A stretch of DNA of 14,213 bases from contig QKYT01000314.1 in the NCBI GenBank assembly GCA_003550305.1, forward strand, positions 68,840-83,052, written 5' to 3'. Under the pieces are notes generated by a model that had not been told where the DNA came from, searched no databases, and saw only the letters and a program-made list of their open reading frames with translations. Position 1 is the first letter of the stretch. Every line of letters begins with the position of its first letter. The position numbers and the translations under genes were made by a program. Shown one piece after another: positions 1-8,997 of the stretch. This stretch comes from Glomus cerebriforme. Lineage: Eukaryota; Glomeromycota; Glomeromycetes; Glomerales; Glomeraceae.

Positions 1-441
1 GTTACACTGTCACGTATTAAATTTACATGTTAATTTTGTTTACGTGTCTTTAATTTTAAGGGGTATATTTTTAAAATATTTGACATCATACTACATATTC
101 CATATATTCCAAAATAAGTTTTTGCTATGCAAACACATTACTGAGTTATCAAATTTATATGTGCTATGCATATAAAATACTGACTATTTTAAATTTAATC
201 CTTTAAATAAGCAAAAAAAAATCTCACTAGGGATAAAAATTTTCTATGTTCAATAAGCAAACTCAAATCCTACCTATTCATATATTGTTCGGGATCCTGC
301 TGCAATTATTTTTCTAAATCTGCAATATTGCAGAATTTTGAATTGAATTTCACATAATAATCTGCAATTCTACATGATTTATATAAAATACAAAATTGCA
401 AATTACTTGAGATTTAGTGATTAAATTTTAATAAAATTTAT
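1..441. other. AT-rich non-coding flank with a 16-bp palindrome
   Basis: I see no gene or coding signal here. The only structure of note is a perfect 16-bp palindrome at 319-334 (TCTGCAATATTGCAGA) among several TGCAA/TTGCA words at about 299-410. Similar TGCAAT/ATTGC words recur on the far side of the LINE at about 6258-6303. The two sets may be the outer parts of one old non-autonomous element that the LINE later split, but I cannot define termini. Confidence 0.5.
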
Positions 442-632
442 ACCATTTAAATCCTCTTATTAAAACAAATTGAATAGTATAAATATTGTTATATCATCTT
501 TCTAATATTAATATTGACAGAAATATAACTACACAAATATTTAACAAATTTTAAAAATAAAATATGATCCAATGATTGGATTTCAATAATTTTATACTAT
601 TTGATTCATTTCAATAAGAGGATTTGAATGGT
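442..632. repeat. Imperfect inverted repeat, 42-bp arms
   Basis: The arm at 442-483 (begins ACCATTTAAATCCTC) matches the reverse complement of 591-632 at 36 of 42 positions, with a 107-bp spacer. All six differences are transitions. A further related arm lies at about 740-776 in the next tandem unit. The arrangement could be a decayed MITE or a folded satellite unit. Termini and target duplication are not clear. Confidence 0.65.
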
Positions 633-815
633 GGTAATTTTATCTTTCTATTATCAATATTGACAAAGATAAAACTAAATAAATATTTAACAAATTTTGG
701 AAATAAAATATAATCCAATGATTGGATTTTAATATCTTTTATACCATTCGATTTATCTTAATGAAAGGATTTAAATAATAGTAATATTATCTTTTTAGCA
801 TTAATATTAGCAGAG
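487..815. repeat. Tandem AT-rich repeat, ~146-bp period, about 2.2 copies
   Basis: The word ATCTTTC/T begins at 496, 642 and 789, giving spacings of 146 and 147 bp. The units share a stretch ending in AAATATTTAACAAATTTT and a 15-bp palindrome, ATCCAATGATTGGAT, at 567-581 and 713-727 (146 bp apart). The third unit is cut at 815 by the LINE and appears to resume, very diverged, at about 6196. Function unknown; most likely satellite or MITE-derived. Confidence 0.75.
791..815. repeat. Left target-site duplication of the LINE
   Basis: This 25-bp stretch (CTTTTTAGCATTAATATTAG plus CAGAG) matches 6171-6195 at 21 of 25 positions. It is followed immediately by a T run, as expected for the poly(A) side of a LINE inserted on the minus strand. 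The four mismatches fit an old insertion. Confidence 0.65.
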
Positions 816-984
816 TTTTTTTTTATTTTAATAGCATATTTTATTTAATAAATCAAAATTTAAACAAAATATATGGATCTCATCTCTATCTAGTTTACAT
901 AAATAAAAATTTAAAAAGCAAAACTAATCTAAATTCCTATGCTATAAACCTAATATAAAAACATATCCAATATACTACTTTATA

Positions 985-1567
985 ATGAGAGATAGTAACC
1001 AGATCAATTGTCCAAAGAGTATCCCTTCCAATCTCTTAAAATAAGTTAAAGAAGAGCTGAATCCTAATCCTCTAAACTGTTAAATCTATCAGAAGAACTG
1101 TTTGGCTCAAGAGTTTAATCCAGAAGATTCTAAAAGAAAATGCTTTAGAAAGCAAGTCCAGAATATAGGTTGAGGCTGGTGATAGGAGCCTTGAAACTTA
1201 AGCAGCATTAGTGAGAGCATGTGATATGAGAATTTTATTAGCAGGAAGTGTAGAAGTCATTATGTGATAATGGGAAAGCCATGTTTGGTGATAGAAGTCC
1301 CGCTGAAGAGTATTCACAATAGGATATAAGATATTCTAGGTAGAAGTGACTAAGAAGTTTCATAAGAGGAGGAAGACTGAAAGAGATTGAGGAATGAAAT
1401 CTTGTAGAAGAAGCAAAGACTAGTTAATGGAAGGAGCTGGGTCAGTAAGCCAAATATTCAGAAAAAAAATTCCTAATTGAATGGAAAGTTAGAAACAGCG
1501 TGATTCAGTTGTTTCAATCAGGAAACTGTAAAGGAGTTTAGAAGACATAATTTAAATTAATTAAAAA
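985..1567 (-). pseudogene. LINE C-terminal remnant, far side of the Tigger insertion
   Basis: Read on the minus strand, this segment holds open runs with several stops, for instance one containing LLLLQDFIPQSL (around 1400) and one with LQRDFYHQTWL (around 1300). Its base bias (sense strand rich in C and T, poor in G) equals that of the LINE part at 4363-5990. Removing the Tigger with one TA joins the two halves without gaps. I infer it is the end of the same LINE reading region; similarity to a named family is weak by eye. The stretch 825-985 would be the 3' untranslated part. Confidence 0.5.
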
Positions 1568-1569
1568 TA

Positions 1570-1592
1570 CAGTCAGACCTCCATATAGTCAC
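1570..1592 (+). repeat. Left terminal inverted repeat of Tigger element
   Basis: The 23 bp are the exact reverse complement of 4338-4360. The repeat is preceded by the TA duplication at 1568-1569. It is followed by a second TATATAGTCACAC copy at about 1598-1610, a likely additional transposase-binding site (inference). Confidence 0.95.
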
Positions 1593-1896
1593 ACCCTATA
1601 TAGTCACACCTCTTTATATGCACCTAAATTTGCGAAACCAACTTTTATACTAATAAATTACCTCTATATCAGCTATATTCACTATCACATTAAAATATCT
1701 AACGTACATATCATATTATTTAGTGATTAAACCTCTCATAATCACATAAATTTTATTGGTGCATCTTGAAAATATAGAACACGATTTGTAACACGTTTTG
1801 ATTATATTGAACGATTTCGTAACANNTTTGANGAGTTGCGACACGTTATATAAAAAATCCGCAGCAAAATAAACTACCGAAAAACTCTCTCTCGTT

Positions 1897-3979
1897 ATGT
1901 CTCCTATTAGACCCATACCAAAACAGCACCGTTCAGCAATAAGCGATGATGTTAAACGTCAAATTTGTGTGTGGNCTAAAGCAAANGAAAACAAACGGCA
2001 TCTGGACATTGCAAACCACTTCAATGAACTGTACCCTAATTTGAAAATTGATCGAAGCACAGTATCAAAGATTCTGTCACAAAGTGATAAGTGGATGGCT
2101 ATAAGTNCTGAAGATTCTGCTCAAACATATAANCACAAAGAAGTCAAATTTCCAATTCTTNAACAAGCNATGAATCTCTGGGTGGAAAATGTGACAGCCG
2201 GTGGTGTAATACTAACTGATTCNTTAATAAAAGAAAAAGCAAAAATCTTTGCTGAAGCGTTTAACATTCAAGAAAATGATTTATCCTTATCTAACGGTTG
2301 GTTACATAAGTTTAAAAAACGTAATAACATTCNTAAGTATCGTATACACGGTGAATCTGGAAGCGCACCTTTGGGGTCTCTTCCGGAGGAATGAGCGAAG
2401 TTACAATTAATTTTAAGTAACTACACTCTGGATCGAATATACAATATCGACGAAACGGTAAGTTTATTTTTAAATAGAAGAAGAAATAACAATTNAATGG
2501 CATTTTAGTGATATATCATAACCTATTTAGTAATGCAAGTATGCAGCACNATCATCACGCAGAACNCCAGAACGCGTAGCATAATTNTGCAACAGTAATT
2601 AGAGAACATGATATTGTGTAATAACCTAATAGGAATTGTTTATTATTTTTGACCTAGGGCCTCTTTTATCGAATATCTCCAAGTCAAACACTCTCAACAA
2701 AACCAGTTCTTGGCCAAAAGAAGGATAAAACACGAATTACGGTTCTTCTTGGCGTTAATGCGACTGGAACTGACAAATTAAAACTATGGGTTATTGGCAA
2801 TTCGAACCGTCCAAGACCTCTTTTAAAAGTTAAATTGGAGCGTCTTCCTGTCCATTATTGAGGTAATCCTAAAGCTTGGATGAACTTGTCAATTTTTGAA
2901 GAGGTTCTCCGTGAAATCAATAATCATTTTAGAGCGCAAGATAAAAAGATCTTGCTTTTAGTTGATAACGCTCCATCGNATTTCAATCCGCAATGTTCAC
3001 CAGTCTTAGAGATTGACCAAGATGAGGATGATGAAAATGCACCTGGTAGGTTCCATTTCTTTAAGGTTCTTTATATTAAACGGGATAAGTTNCAAGAACA
3101 GAATTTTTTNAACAAATTCTGGATAAGTTTGTGGTTTACGAATTACGATACATGGGGCTGATATTCCAAACAATATCTATCATTTTCTTTATAGAAAATC
3201 GATCTTCAAGAGGACGTAGTAGTCGTGGTAATGGATCAAGAGCTACATCAGGTGGACGCCAACCTAATATTTCCCAGCTTCAGCTAACACATGTTGAAGT
3301 GGTTTTCCTCCCTCCAAACACCACAAGCCACCTCCAACCGCTTGACGCCGGGATAATCGCTAGCTTCAAGAATTATTTTAAAAAAAAATATTGTCGCTAT
3401 ATGTTGGATTTATTTGAAGATGGGAAGGATATAAACTCTGAAAAGATTAATATAAAAGAAGCGATTAATTACATTGCAGATGCATGGGCCAATGTGACCG
3501 AAGAAACGATCTGGAACTGTTGGAGAAAAACTGGGATTTTGCCTTCTTTATCTAATGAAGATAGAGATAATGCGTTACAAGTTCAACAAGAATTAAGAAA
3601 TAATGAAAATTTNGGTATCGATCAAATGATAAGGGAACTTGATACAGATAATCCTTTATTTGCGAACTCGTTAAACAGCTTTTTCCAAGATTTGGAAAAA
3701 ATTCCAACTGAAAAAATTTTAAATGAAAGTAATATTATAAGACTTCTTCAAGAGGAAACATGTGAAGAAGATAGTGATTCCGAAGAAGAAGAAATTCTAG
3801 TCCCCCCGGGTGATGCTCTTAAATCCTTACAAACTTGGATTACATTTTGTGAGCAACAGTACATTGATGAATTTCGCGTAGAGGATATATATCTCTTTAA
3901 AAAATATTTTAAGATTATTAAATGGATTGAGCAATAATCCCGAAAACAGGCATCAATTACAGATTTTTTTAGCATTTAA
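1897..3979 (+). pseudogene. Tigger-type transposase, three exons, two or three nonsense codons
   Basis: The transposase cuts and pastes the element in the nucleus. Exons by frame and splice motif: 1897-2457, 2658-3045, 3195-3979, with introns 2458-2657 (GTAAGT...CTAG) and 3046-3194 (GTAGGT...ATAG). Read through, the product is about 577 residues. Residues about 5-60 form a CENP-B N-terminal (psq) helix-turn-helix and about 75-145 a Tc5/CENP-B DNA-binding helix-turn-helix. The catalytic DDE/D domain has D185 (IDETG, split by intron 1), D290 (VDNAPS) and D367 (PLDAGII), so the DDD triad is intact. Breaks are TGA at 2392-2394, TGA at 2859-2861 and probably TAA at 3935-3937. After the TAA the frame stays open for 13 codons with QASITDFF, a PCNA-box match. 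Sequence between D290 and D367 is acidic, then Ser/Arg/Gly-rich, and unusually long. Family call confident; intron 2 less so. Confidence 0.88.
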
Positions 3980-4033
3980 TCGTTGCGNNTCTGAAGCAAA
4001 ATNGGCATCACNTGCNTTAATTTGCAANTNTCG

Positions 4034-4146
4034 CATTTAATAATAATTGAAAACATTTTATTAACATTTAATAATAATTCTAATACATTTAATAACATTT
4101 AATAATAATAACATCTAATAATAATTCATTTTGCTAACATTTATTA
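4034..4146. repeat. Degenerate ACATTTAATAATAATT short tandem repeat
   Basis: Five or six imperfect copies of a word like ACATTTAATAATAATT follow the transposase stop, starting at 4034, 4064, 4085, 4095 and 4111. It lies in the 3' non-coding part of the Tigger element and was probably formed by slippage. No function is evident. Confidence 0.7.
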
Positions 4147-4337
4147 ACTAATAAATAATTTGCATTACATAGTATTTTTTACATATTGTATCTATAAAAA
4201 TGACTAATTTACAATANAATTAAAAAATCTCTATATAGTCACCGTATATGATTTTTAATATGACAGTGATTGTACAGAGGTTTACCTTTTCATAGTCACA
4301 CTTCTATAAAATCACCAAATTTGGCGGAACTGATTAG

Positions 4338-4360
4338 GTGACTATATGGAGGTCTGACTG
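4338..4360 (-). repeat. Right terminal inverted repeat of Tigger element
   Basis: Exact 23-bp inverted copy of 1570-1592, followed by the TA duplication at 4361-4362. Inside it, TATATAGTCAC (about 4232) and CATAGTCACAC (about 4290) repeat the subterminal word in direct orientation. Confidence 0.95.
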
Positions 4361-4362
4361 TA

Positions 4363-4865
4363 TAAAAAAATTTGAATATAACAAAGGAGGAGCATCTGAG
4401 AAAAAGCTAGTATCAATAGCAACCAAATAGTTTACCAAATGAGAAAGAGATTTAGGATAATTGTCACAAAAGAAATAAGTTAATTCCAGAGGAAGATAAT
4501 AAGGACATCTCATAAACAGAATATTCATAGTTAGGAGTTCAAGAAATTGCAGTTTAAAGTGGAAAGAGGTATAAGCATTACGCCATTTTTGCATTTTAGA
4601 AGAAGATAATTCGGAAAGAAGAACAAAAGCAGTTAAAATGGACCAGGTCAAATTTTAATCAATAAACAAAACCAATGGGATCAAATAAAAAAATCTATTT
4701 ATAGAAATAAATTGCAAAAATTCCATAAAGGTAATATATTGATTAAAAGTAGAATGAAAAGAAAAATCTATTCTAATATTGTGAAAATTAAAGGAAACTA
4801 ATAAAGTAGAATCAAAATTCAGAAGCACTTTATCAATAAAGTTAAAGTCAGAATGGCTTGTAAGA
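4363..4865 (-). pseudogene. LINE region C-terminal to RNase H, interrupted by Tigger
   Basis: The minus strand continues from the RNase H domain in the same frame to a stop at 4655-4657, then resumes in open sequence to the junction with the Tigger element. A run including FFCDNYPKSLSHL (around 4460) resembles the degenerate zinc-finger-like segment found near the C-terminus of such LINE proteins. The open frame runs across 4361 into the Tigger terminal repeat; those last residues are an artefact of the insertion. The original sequence continues left of the Tigger at 1567. Confidence 0.55.
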
Positions 4866-5272
4866 TTCTGAGCAAGAGTGTCCAAATGATTATGAGGAAA
4901 ATCATTAGAATATGAAAGAACTTTATGCAAAGTAAAAGATAAATATTTTGAAGAGATAAAATGAACAAGTTATGACCATAAATAGTACAATTTGCAATTT
5001 TTCCAAAAGGAAAAAGGCGAAAAGGAGATAAGGAAGTTTATACCATTGATGATGGTAACAGAATCTGTATAGATATGAAAGTAAGTATCATGGAAAATGA
5101 TGGAGCTAAGTAAAATCAACGAAGCTAATTCTGAAACAAGAGAAGTAGTTATAGAATAGAAAATGGAAAAAGCAAAACTATCCAACATAAGACCATCAGG
5201 AGAAAATTGAGTCCAAGCACAACTCAGGCGAGGAGAATCATCTACAATTTTGAAAAAACTATCAGTATAAAA
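4866..5272 (-). pseudogene. LINE RNase H domain, one in-frame stop
   Basis: RNase H degrades the RNA strand of the RNA-DNA hybrid during retrotransposition. Read on the minus strand in a single frame, the domain starts with FYTD (D codon 5261-5263). It has an SELA motif (E codon 5129-5131), an IYTDS motif (D codon 5063-5065) and ends near LDTLAQN (D codon 4880-4882). These are the four acidic DEDD residues of the family, all still present. The frame holds from 5272 to 4866 except for one TAA at 4970-4972. Between the motifs, the AWTQFSPDG stretch is typical of LINE RNase H. The domain is flanked by frameshifted LINE sequence, so no functional product is expected. The LINE assignment is confident; the exact domain edges are approximate. 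Confidence 0.8.
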
Positions 5273-5990
5273 TGATAAATATTTGAAGAGAATTCATGAA
5301 AATAAGAAGAATTCATAGTATACAGAGGAGAAGGTGACAGAAAAAGAATTCGATCATAATTTGGAGAAATAGAAAATTTGGAAGATAAAGATTTAAGCTG
5401 TGAAGCAATAGTTTTAATAGAGGCCTTAAATGACATAGTATCCAAATGCTTTAACCGATATTTAGAGACATTAGGTAAAGTAATGGTAAAAGAGAGATCA
5501 ATAGAAAATGAACAAAAAATTGGATCTAATTTCTTTTTATAAGAAGGAGTAAGGAAATCATGAAAATTTTGATTCAATGAACAATCTGGACATTGTTGAA
5601 GATTTAGTAATTGGAAAATAGAAGTATGTGACGAGTCTGAGAAGGGAAGAGGAATCCAGTAGTTGATTATAGCAGAGTGAGATTTAGGAATGAATTTGAA
5701 AATATGACCAAAGAAAGTATGAAAAAAATCAGGAAGCCAATTAGCAATTCAGAGAAAGCCAAAATATTTGTTAAGTAAGTTAAATGGAATCATATTATAA
5801 GAGACTTCAAGAAGTATGGTCTCATCCAGAACAAATTCCTAATGGAAGTGACAAAATAAAAGAGGATTAACACAGATTGCAAAAGCCGTAAAGGAGTACC
5901 AATTGGGAGAAATAGTCTAATGATGAAAAGAATATCTATAAAAAAGCTCTTTCTAATTCATTAAATACATACTATCATATGAAAAAAGCT
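5242..5990 (-). pseudogene. LINE polyprotein remnant upstream of RNase H
   Basis: Minus-strand reading gives a long, mostly open frame from about 5748 to 5242. It contains an LQQCPDCSLN stretch (two Cys, around 5600) of the kind seen between the reverse transcriptase and RNase H in fungal LINEs. Further upstream (about 5750-5990) short peptide runs continue but are broken by stops, including a TGA near 5749 and others around 5850 and 5915. A frame change separates this part from the RNase H frame near 5270. Catalytic reverse transcriptase motifs such as the Y/F-x-D-D box are not visible, consistent with loss of the 5' part. Dead sequence; boundaries approximate. Confidence 0.5.
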
Positions 5991-6170
5991 GTAAAAAAAA
6001 TAAAATAGATTTATTTTAAAGAGAAGAAAGACATTTAGGATGGAATGATTTTAAAATATCATGAATAGAAAGAGAACTATCCTTAACAAGGAAAGCAGTA
6101 GGGATGAGGAATTAAAAGAAAAAGCAAAACTATGGAAACTAAAGTTCTATAAAACATTAAAAATATAATT

Positions 6171-6195
6171 TTTTTTAGAATTAATATTAGTAGAA
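6171..6195. repeat. Right target-site duplication of the LINE
   Basis: The 25 bp match 791-815 at 21 positions and share the uninterrupted core TTAATATTAG. The copy marks the 5' (truncated) end of the LINE. Sequence to its right (about 6196-6230) weakly resembles the continuation of the 146-bp tandem unit, as expected if the LINE split that unit. Confidence 0.6.
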
Positions 6196-7075
6196 TTATG
6201 CTTTAATAAATTTATAATATATAATTTTGCCTAAAATTACAAAATTGGACCTTAATTTTTGCAATTGTTTACAAATTGCTATTCTGCAATTACTTATTTG
6301 CAGTCCCATCTTTACCAAGAAAATATTATTTTTTTATACCTTATCTTTATAAATCAGTATTCTTGCATGGTAAGTTATATTTTTCTTTTTAGAGAGTGTA
6401 TTTGTAATTTATATGATATATTAACTGAATACAATAAATATGATTAACTTATTTTTTAAAAAAAAAAAATACTAATATCTTTATTTATATTATCTGATTT
6501 TTTTTCTTTAGTATTTTCTTTTATTAAAAATTATCATTATCATCAAATATTATAATTTAAATTTTTATTAATTTTTTTTTTAATTGTAAATATGATTTCA
6601 AAAATAAATTTAAAGCAGTTACTAAATATGTATTTAAAGAAGGATAATCTAATAAATACTTTCTTTTTTTTTTAATACTTATTTATTTGCTTTATATAAA
6701 ACTTGTAAAATCTAATTTTTAGTTATGTTTACTAAAAAATAAGAAAGTTTTTTTTTGCTTGGTATTAGTATTATAAAAATAACACATTTTTGCAATTAAT
6801 TTCAAATTCTTAACTTTTAGTTAAAATATTTATTATTTGTTAACTAACTAAGTAAAAAAAAATTATTTTACAGTATAAAAAATACTATTTGAAATAATAG
6901 TCAAAATCTTTAAAGCTAATTCTTAAACTTTATACTATGGGCATTATTATCTTCTTTTAATTATTTTTTACTATTTTTTTTTTTTTTGAAGATAAACTAA
7001 TAAAATCAGTTTATTAAAAATAAATATACATTTGTATAAATAATAATTTTCTAGCAGGAACTTTTCAAAATACAA
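6196..7075. other. AT-rich intergenic DNA with homopolymer tracts
   Basis: No gene is supported. The stretch is dominated by A and T runs, for example the A run near 6460, T runs near 6570-6580 and 6665, and a run of about 15 T near 6980. A 62-codon open frame at 6259-6447 has the composition of random AT-rich DNA and no domain resemblance. Confidence 0.6.
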
Positions 7076-8700
7076 TACATCCTCTTATTTCACATTGGAG
7101 GCAGAAATATATAGCTTATCACATTTATATCATATAAATTCTCAAAGTAAGACCATATTGCTGAGCCTTTTTAGATAAGACATACTCTGAATCTTTCTCA
7201 TACTTTAGTGCCAGAAATCACAAACAATCCTAACAACCAGTTTTTTCAAATCTCTTTATTAACTAAATATCTTTTATTCAGTTTACCTGAATTTTCTCTC
7301 AAATAATTATAGGTCTTCAAATTAGCACAAAATATTAATAAATTTATAGAGACTAACTGCTAGTATTAATTTTCAGAATAAAGAATACTACTACTTATTT
7401 TAGATCTTTAAACTAGTATGAAATGTTTTAAGAAAATTATAGAAATTAACTACTAATACCAACCTTCAGAAAGAAGAAACTATCTAAAATAACTAATACT
7501 AAAATACAAATAAAGAAATAAACCTATTTTATCTCTATTCTTCTACCTTACCAAGCCAGTTTCTAATGGCATTATAGATGTTCTAGATGAATCAAATTGA
7601 TTACTTATACTATCTCATCTACAATTCCTATCTAAAAATCTTTGTTATTAACATATCTAATAATAATTCTCTAAAATAAGCTAATTTCTAATGGCACTAC
7701 CAGATATTTCCTAAAGAATCAAGTCAATGCTTATATAAGAGATAATATATTGGCCAATCCAGCTTATTTCTTTCTAAGAATCTTAATCCTTAATATACCT
7801 ATTGTGAAAAAAAACTTTCAAATAACATAAACCTCAAGCTTCAAACCTAATCTGAATATCTCTAATCAATATTGCACCTACTATCTTCTTATATACTTTT
7901 TTTGATTTTCTAATAACATCTCATAATATCACCTTAAGAAGCTAAATTAGGAATTACCATTTGTGAAACAAAAAAACTAAAAAAATGTAATAACAATGAA
8001 ACTAATTATCAACAGATGATTAGCTGTTGATCAAATTTTTGATAGTAGTCTATTTTTCACCTGTTATATTCACAAGTTACAATATCCAATATGAAAAATA
8101 TTGAACAAGCCAGAAAATAATACCTTCCATCTAAACTGCTGTTATTCAGATATATTGTCTATCATCATCAGATTTAAGCATTATACATTATCTCAAAACT
8201 TGATGTTCTATTACCTTTCCTCCAACAGAGAATAATATTAAAATTAAAAAAAAAGGAAATTTTTTACCAATCTCAAATATCAGAAAAAACTCTTCTTGCT
8301 GTGCCAAGCCTATACATCAACTCTGCGAAAAATTGTTTACTTTCAAAAAAACTTCATGCTAGGCCTACTTTTAGGTCTATCAAAAGCAATTGCAAGTTTT
8401 ACTCTTCTGTCTTATGCTTATAGAAAGTATCTTAGAATACTAAATGGCATTTTAGATATCAACTTGGAATAAGACATAGGTAACTGAAAGTTATCATGAA
8501 CTTGACTTGCGAAAAAACTTGGTAAGCTGAAGACTATTATCCATACTTTCTAAAGCTTTCTAGTTAACTCCAGCAGTGTAAAACAACTTTTTCTAAGATT
8601 AAAGAACCACTTTTTTAGTGCAAAATAGCAAAAAGCGTAACTTTTCTTTTTCAAACTTTTTGGAAGAAATGGGCATAAGGATCAGCAGAAAGAGTTGCCC
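7076..8700. other. Non-coding stretch with C-over-G bias and diverged duplications
   Basis: I find no open frame or RNA gene. The + strand carries clearly more C than G, unlike the host intergenic DNA around it. Two diverged direct duplications are visible: about 7315-7380 with 7406-7471 (91 bp apart, ending in a shared TTCAGA) and about 7559-7680 with 7683-7810 (124 bp apart, sharing TTTCTAATGGCA). The bias matches the sense strand of the LINE on the left, so an ancient transposon or a non-coding transcript are both possible. Neither is shown. Confidence 0.45.
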
Positions 8701-8997
8701 CTTTACCATTATTTTTTACTATTTAAATAAAATATTATATCTTGGTTTATATGATTTATTATATACAGTAGTTCTTTATAAGTTTTATATAATCTAAAAT
8801 GTAAAATTAAAATTTAATTACTTGTAAAATCATTATCCATATATTACTAGCAGTTTTAATAATATATTTAAACTACCCATTTTGTAATTCTGAACCTATT
8901 AGTTTATAATAATATAATACTAATAATACTAAAAGATTTTTCTACTAGTGATTATTACTTTTACAACTGCATAATTCTGCATAACGCTGGACAATAA
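8701..8997. other. AT-rich intergenic DNA
   Basis: Short AT-rich words only; nothing that supports a gene, RNA or element. It separates the repeat-rich left half from the promoter of the gene at 9235. Confidence 0.5.

Larger units (their letters stand above)
1570..4360 (+). mobile_element. Tigger/pogo-like DNA transposon (Tc1/mariner superfamily), non-functional copy
   Basis: A 2791-bp element with perfect 23-bp terminal inverted repeats (1570-1592 and 4338-4360, ends CAGTCAGACC) and a TA duplication at 1568-1569 and 4361-4362, the hallmark of Tc1/mariner elements. Subterminal copies of TATAGTCAC lie at about 1598-1606, 4234-4242 and 4291-4298. Similarity between the ends continues, with divergence, for perhaps 130-165 bp. 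It encodes a CENP-B-type transposase, now disabled. It sits inside the LINE. All 27 N bases of the window are in it. Confidence 0.95.
816..6170 (-). mobile_element. 5'-truncated, decayed LINE with RNase H, split by a Tigger element
   Basis: This is a non-LTR retrotransposon remnant read on the minus strand. Its 3' end is marked by a T run at 816-824 (poly(A) on the sense strand), and both ends carry the 25-bp duplications at 791-815 and 6171-6195. Without the 2.79-kb Tigger insert the LINE is about 2.56 kb, which is short for a complete LINE, so it is probably truncated at the 5' end. Recognisable parts, in sense order, are a Cys-containing linker (about 5700-5530), an RNase H domain (about 5272-4866), a later C-terminal region (about 4860-4363) and its continuation left of the Tigger insert (1567 to about 985). 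Stops and frameshifts are scattered throughout. RNase H-bearing LINEs include the I and Tad groups; I cannot assign the clade by eye. I see no clear catalytic reverse transcriptase motif in the part that remains. Confidence 0.75.

Noticed and set aside
487..815. CRISPR-like array
   Set aside because: Long 146-bp units with no short identical repeats and unique spacers, in a eukaryotic context; it is a diverged tandem repeat.
1716..1916. 66-codon open frame on the minus strand
   Set aside because: It overlaps the 5' region and start of the Tigger transposase on the other strand, contains N codons and has no domain resemblance.
2312..2503. 63-codon open frame on the minus strand
   Set aside because: Shadow of transposase exon 1 and its intron; the + strand frame carries the recognised IDET motif.
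2790..2815. tRNA-like TTCGAACC box
   Set aside because: It lies in transposase exon 2 coding sequence and has no acceptor stem or A box around it.
3131..3194. Transposase exon 3 starting at the ATG at 3131
   Set aside because: The 22 residues before 3197 do not match the family; a GTAGGT...ATAG intron (3046-3194) joins the two frames precisely, so this part is intronic.
3748..3975. 75-codon open frame on the minus strand, Ser-rich
   Set aside because: Antisense shadow of the acidic Glu/Asp-rich C-terminal part of the transposase.
4334..4362. LINE open frame extending into the Tigger end
   Set aside because: The last residues of that frame come from the Tigger terminal inverted repeat; it is an accident of the insertion.
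6259..6447. 62-codon open frame on the + strand
   Set aside because: Random AT-rich composition, no promoter, no splice context and no family resemblance.
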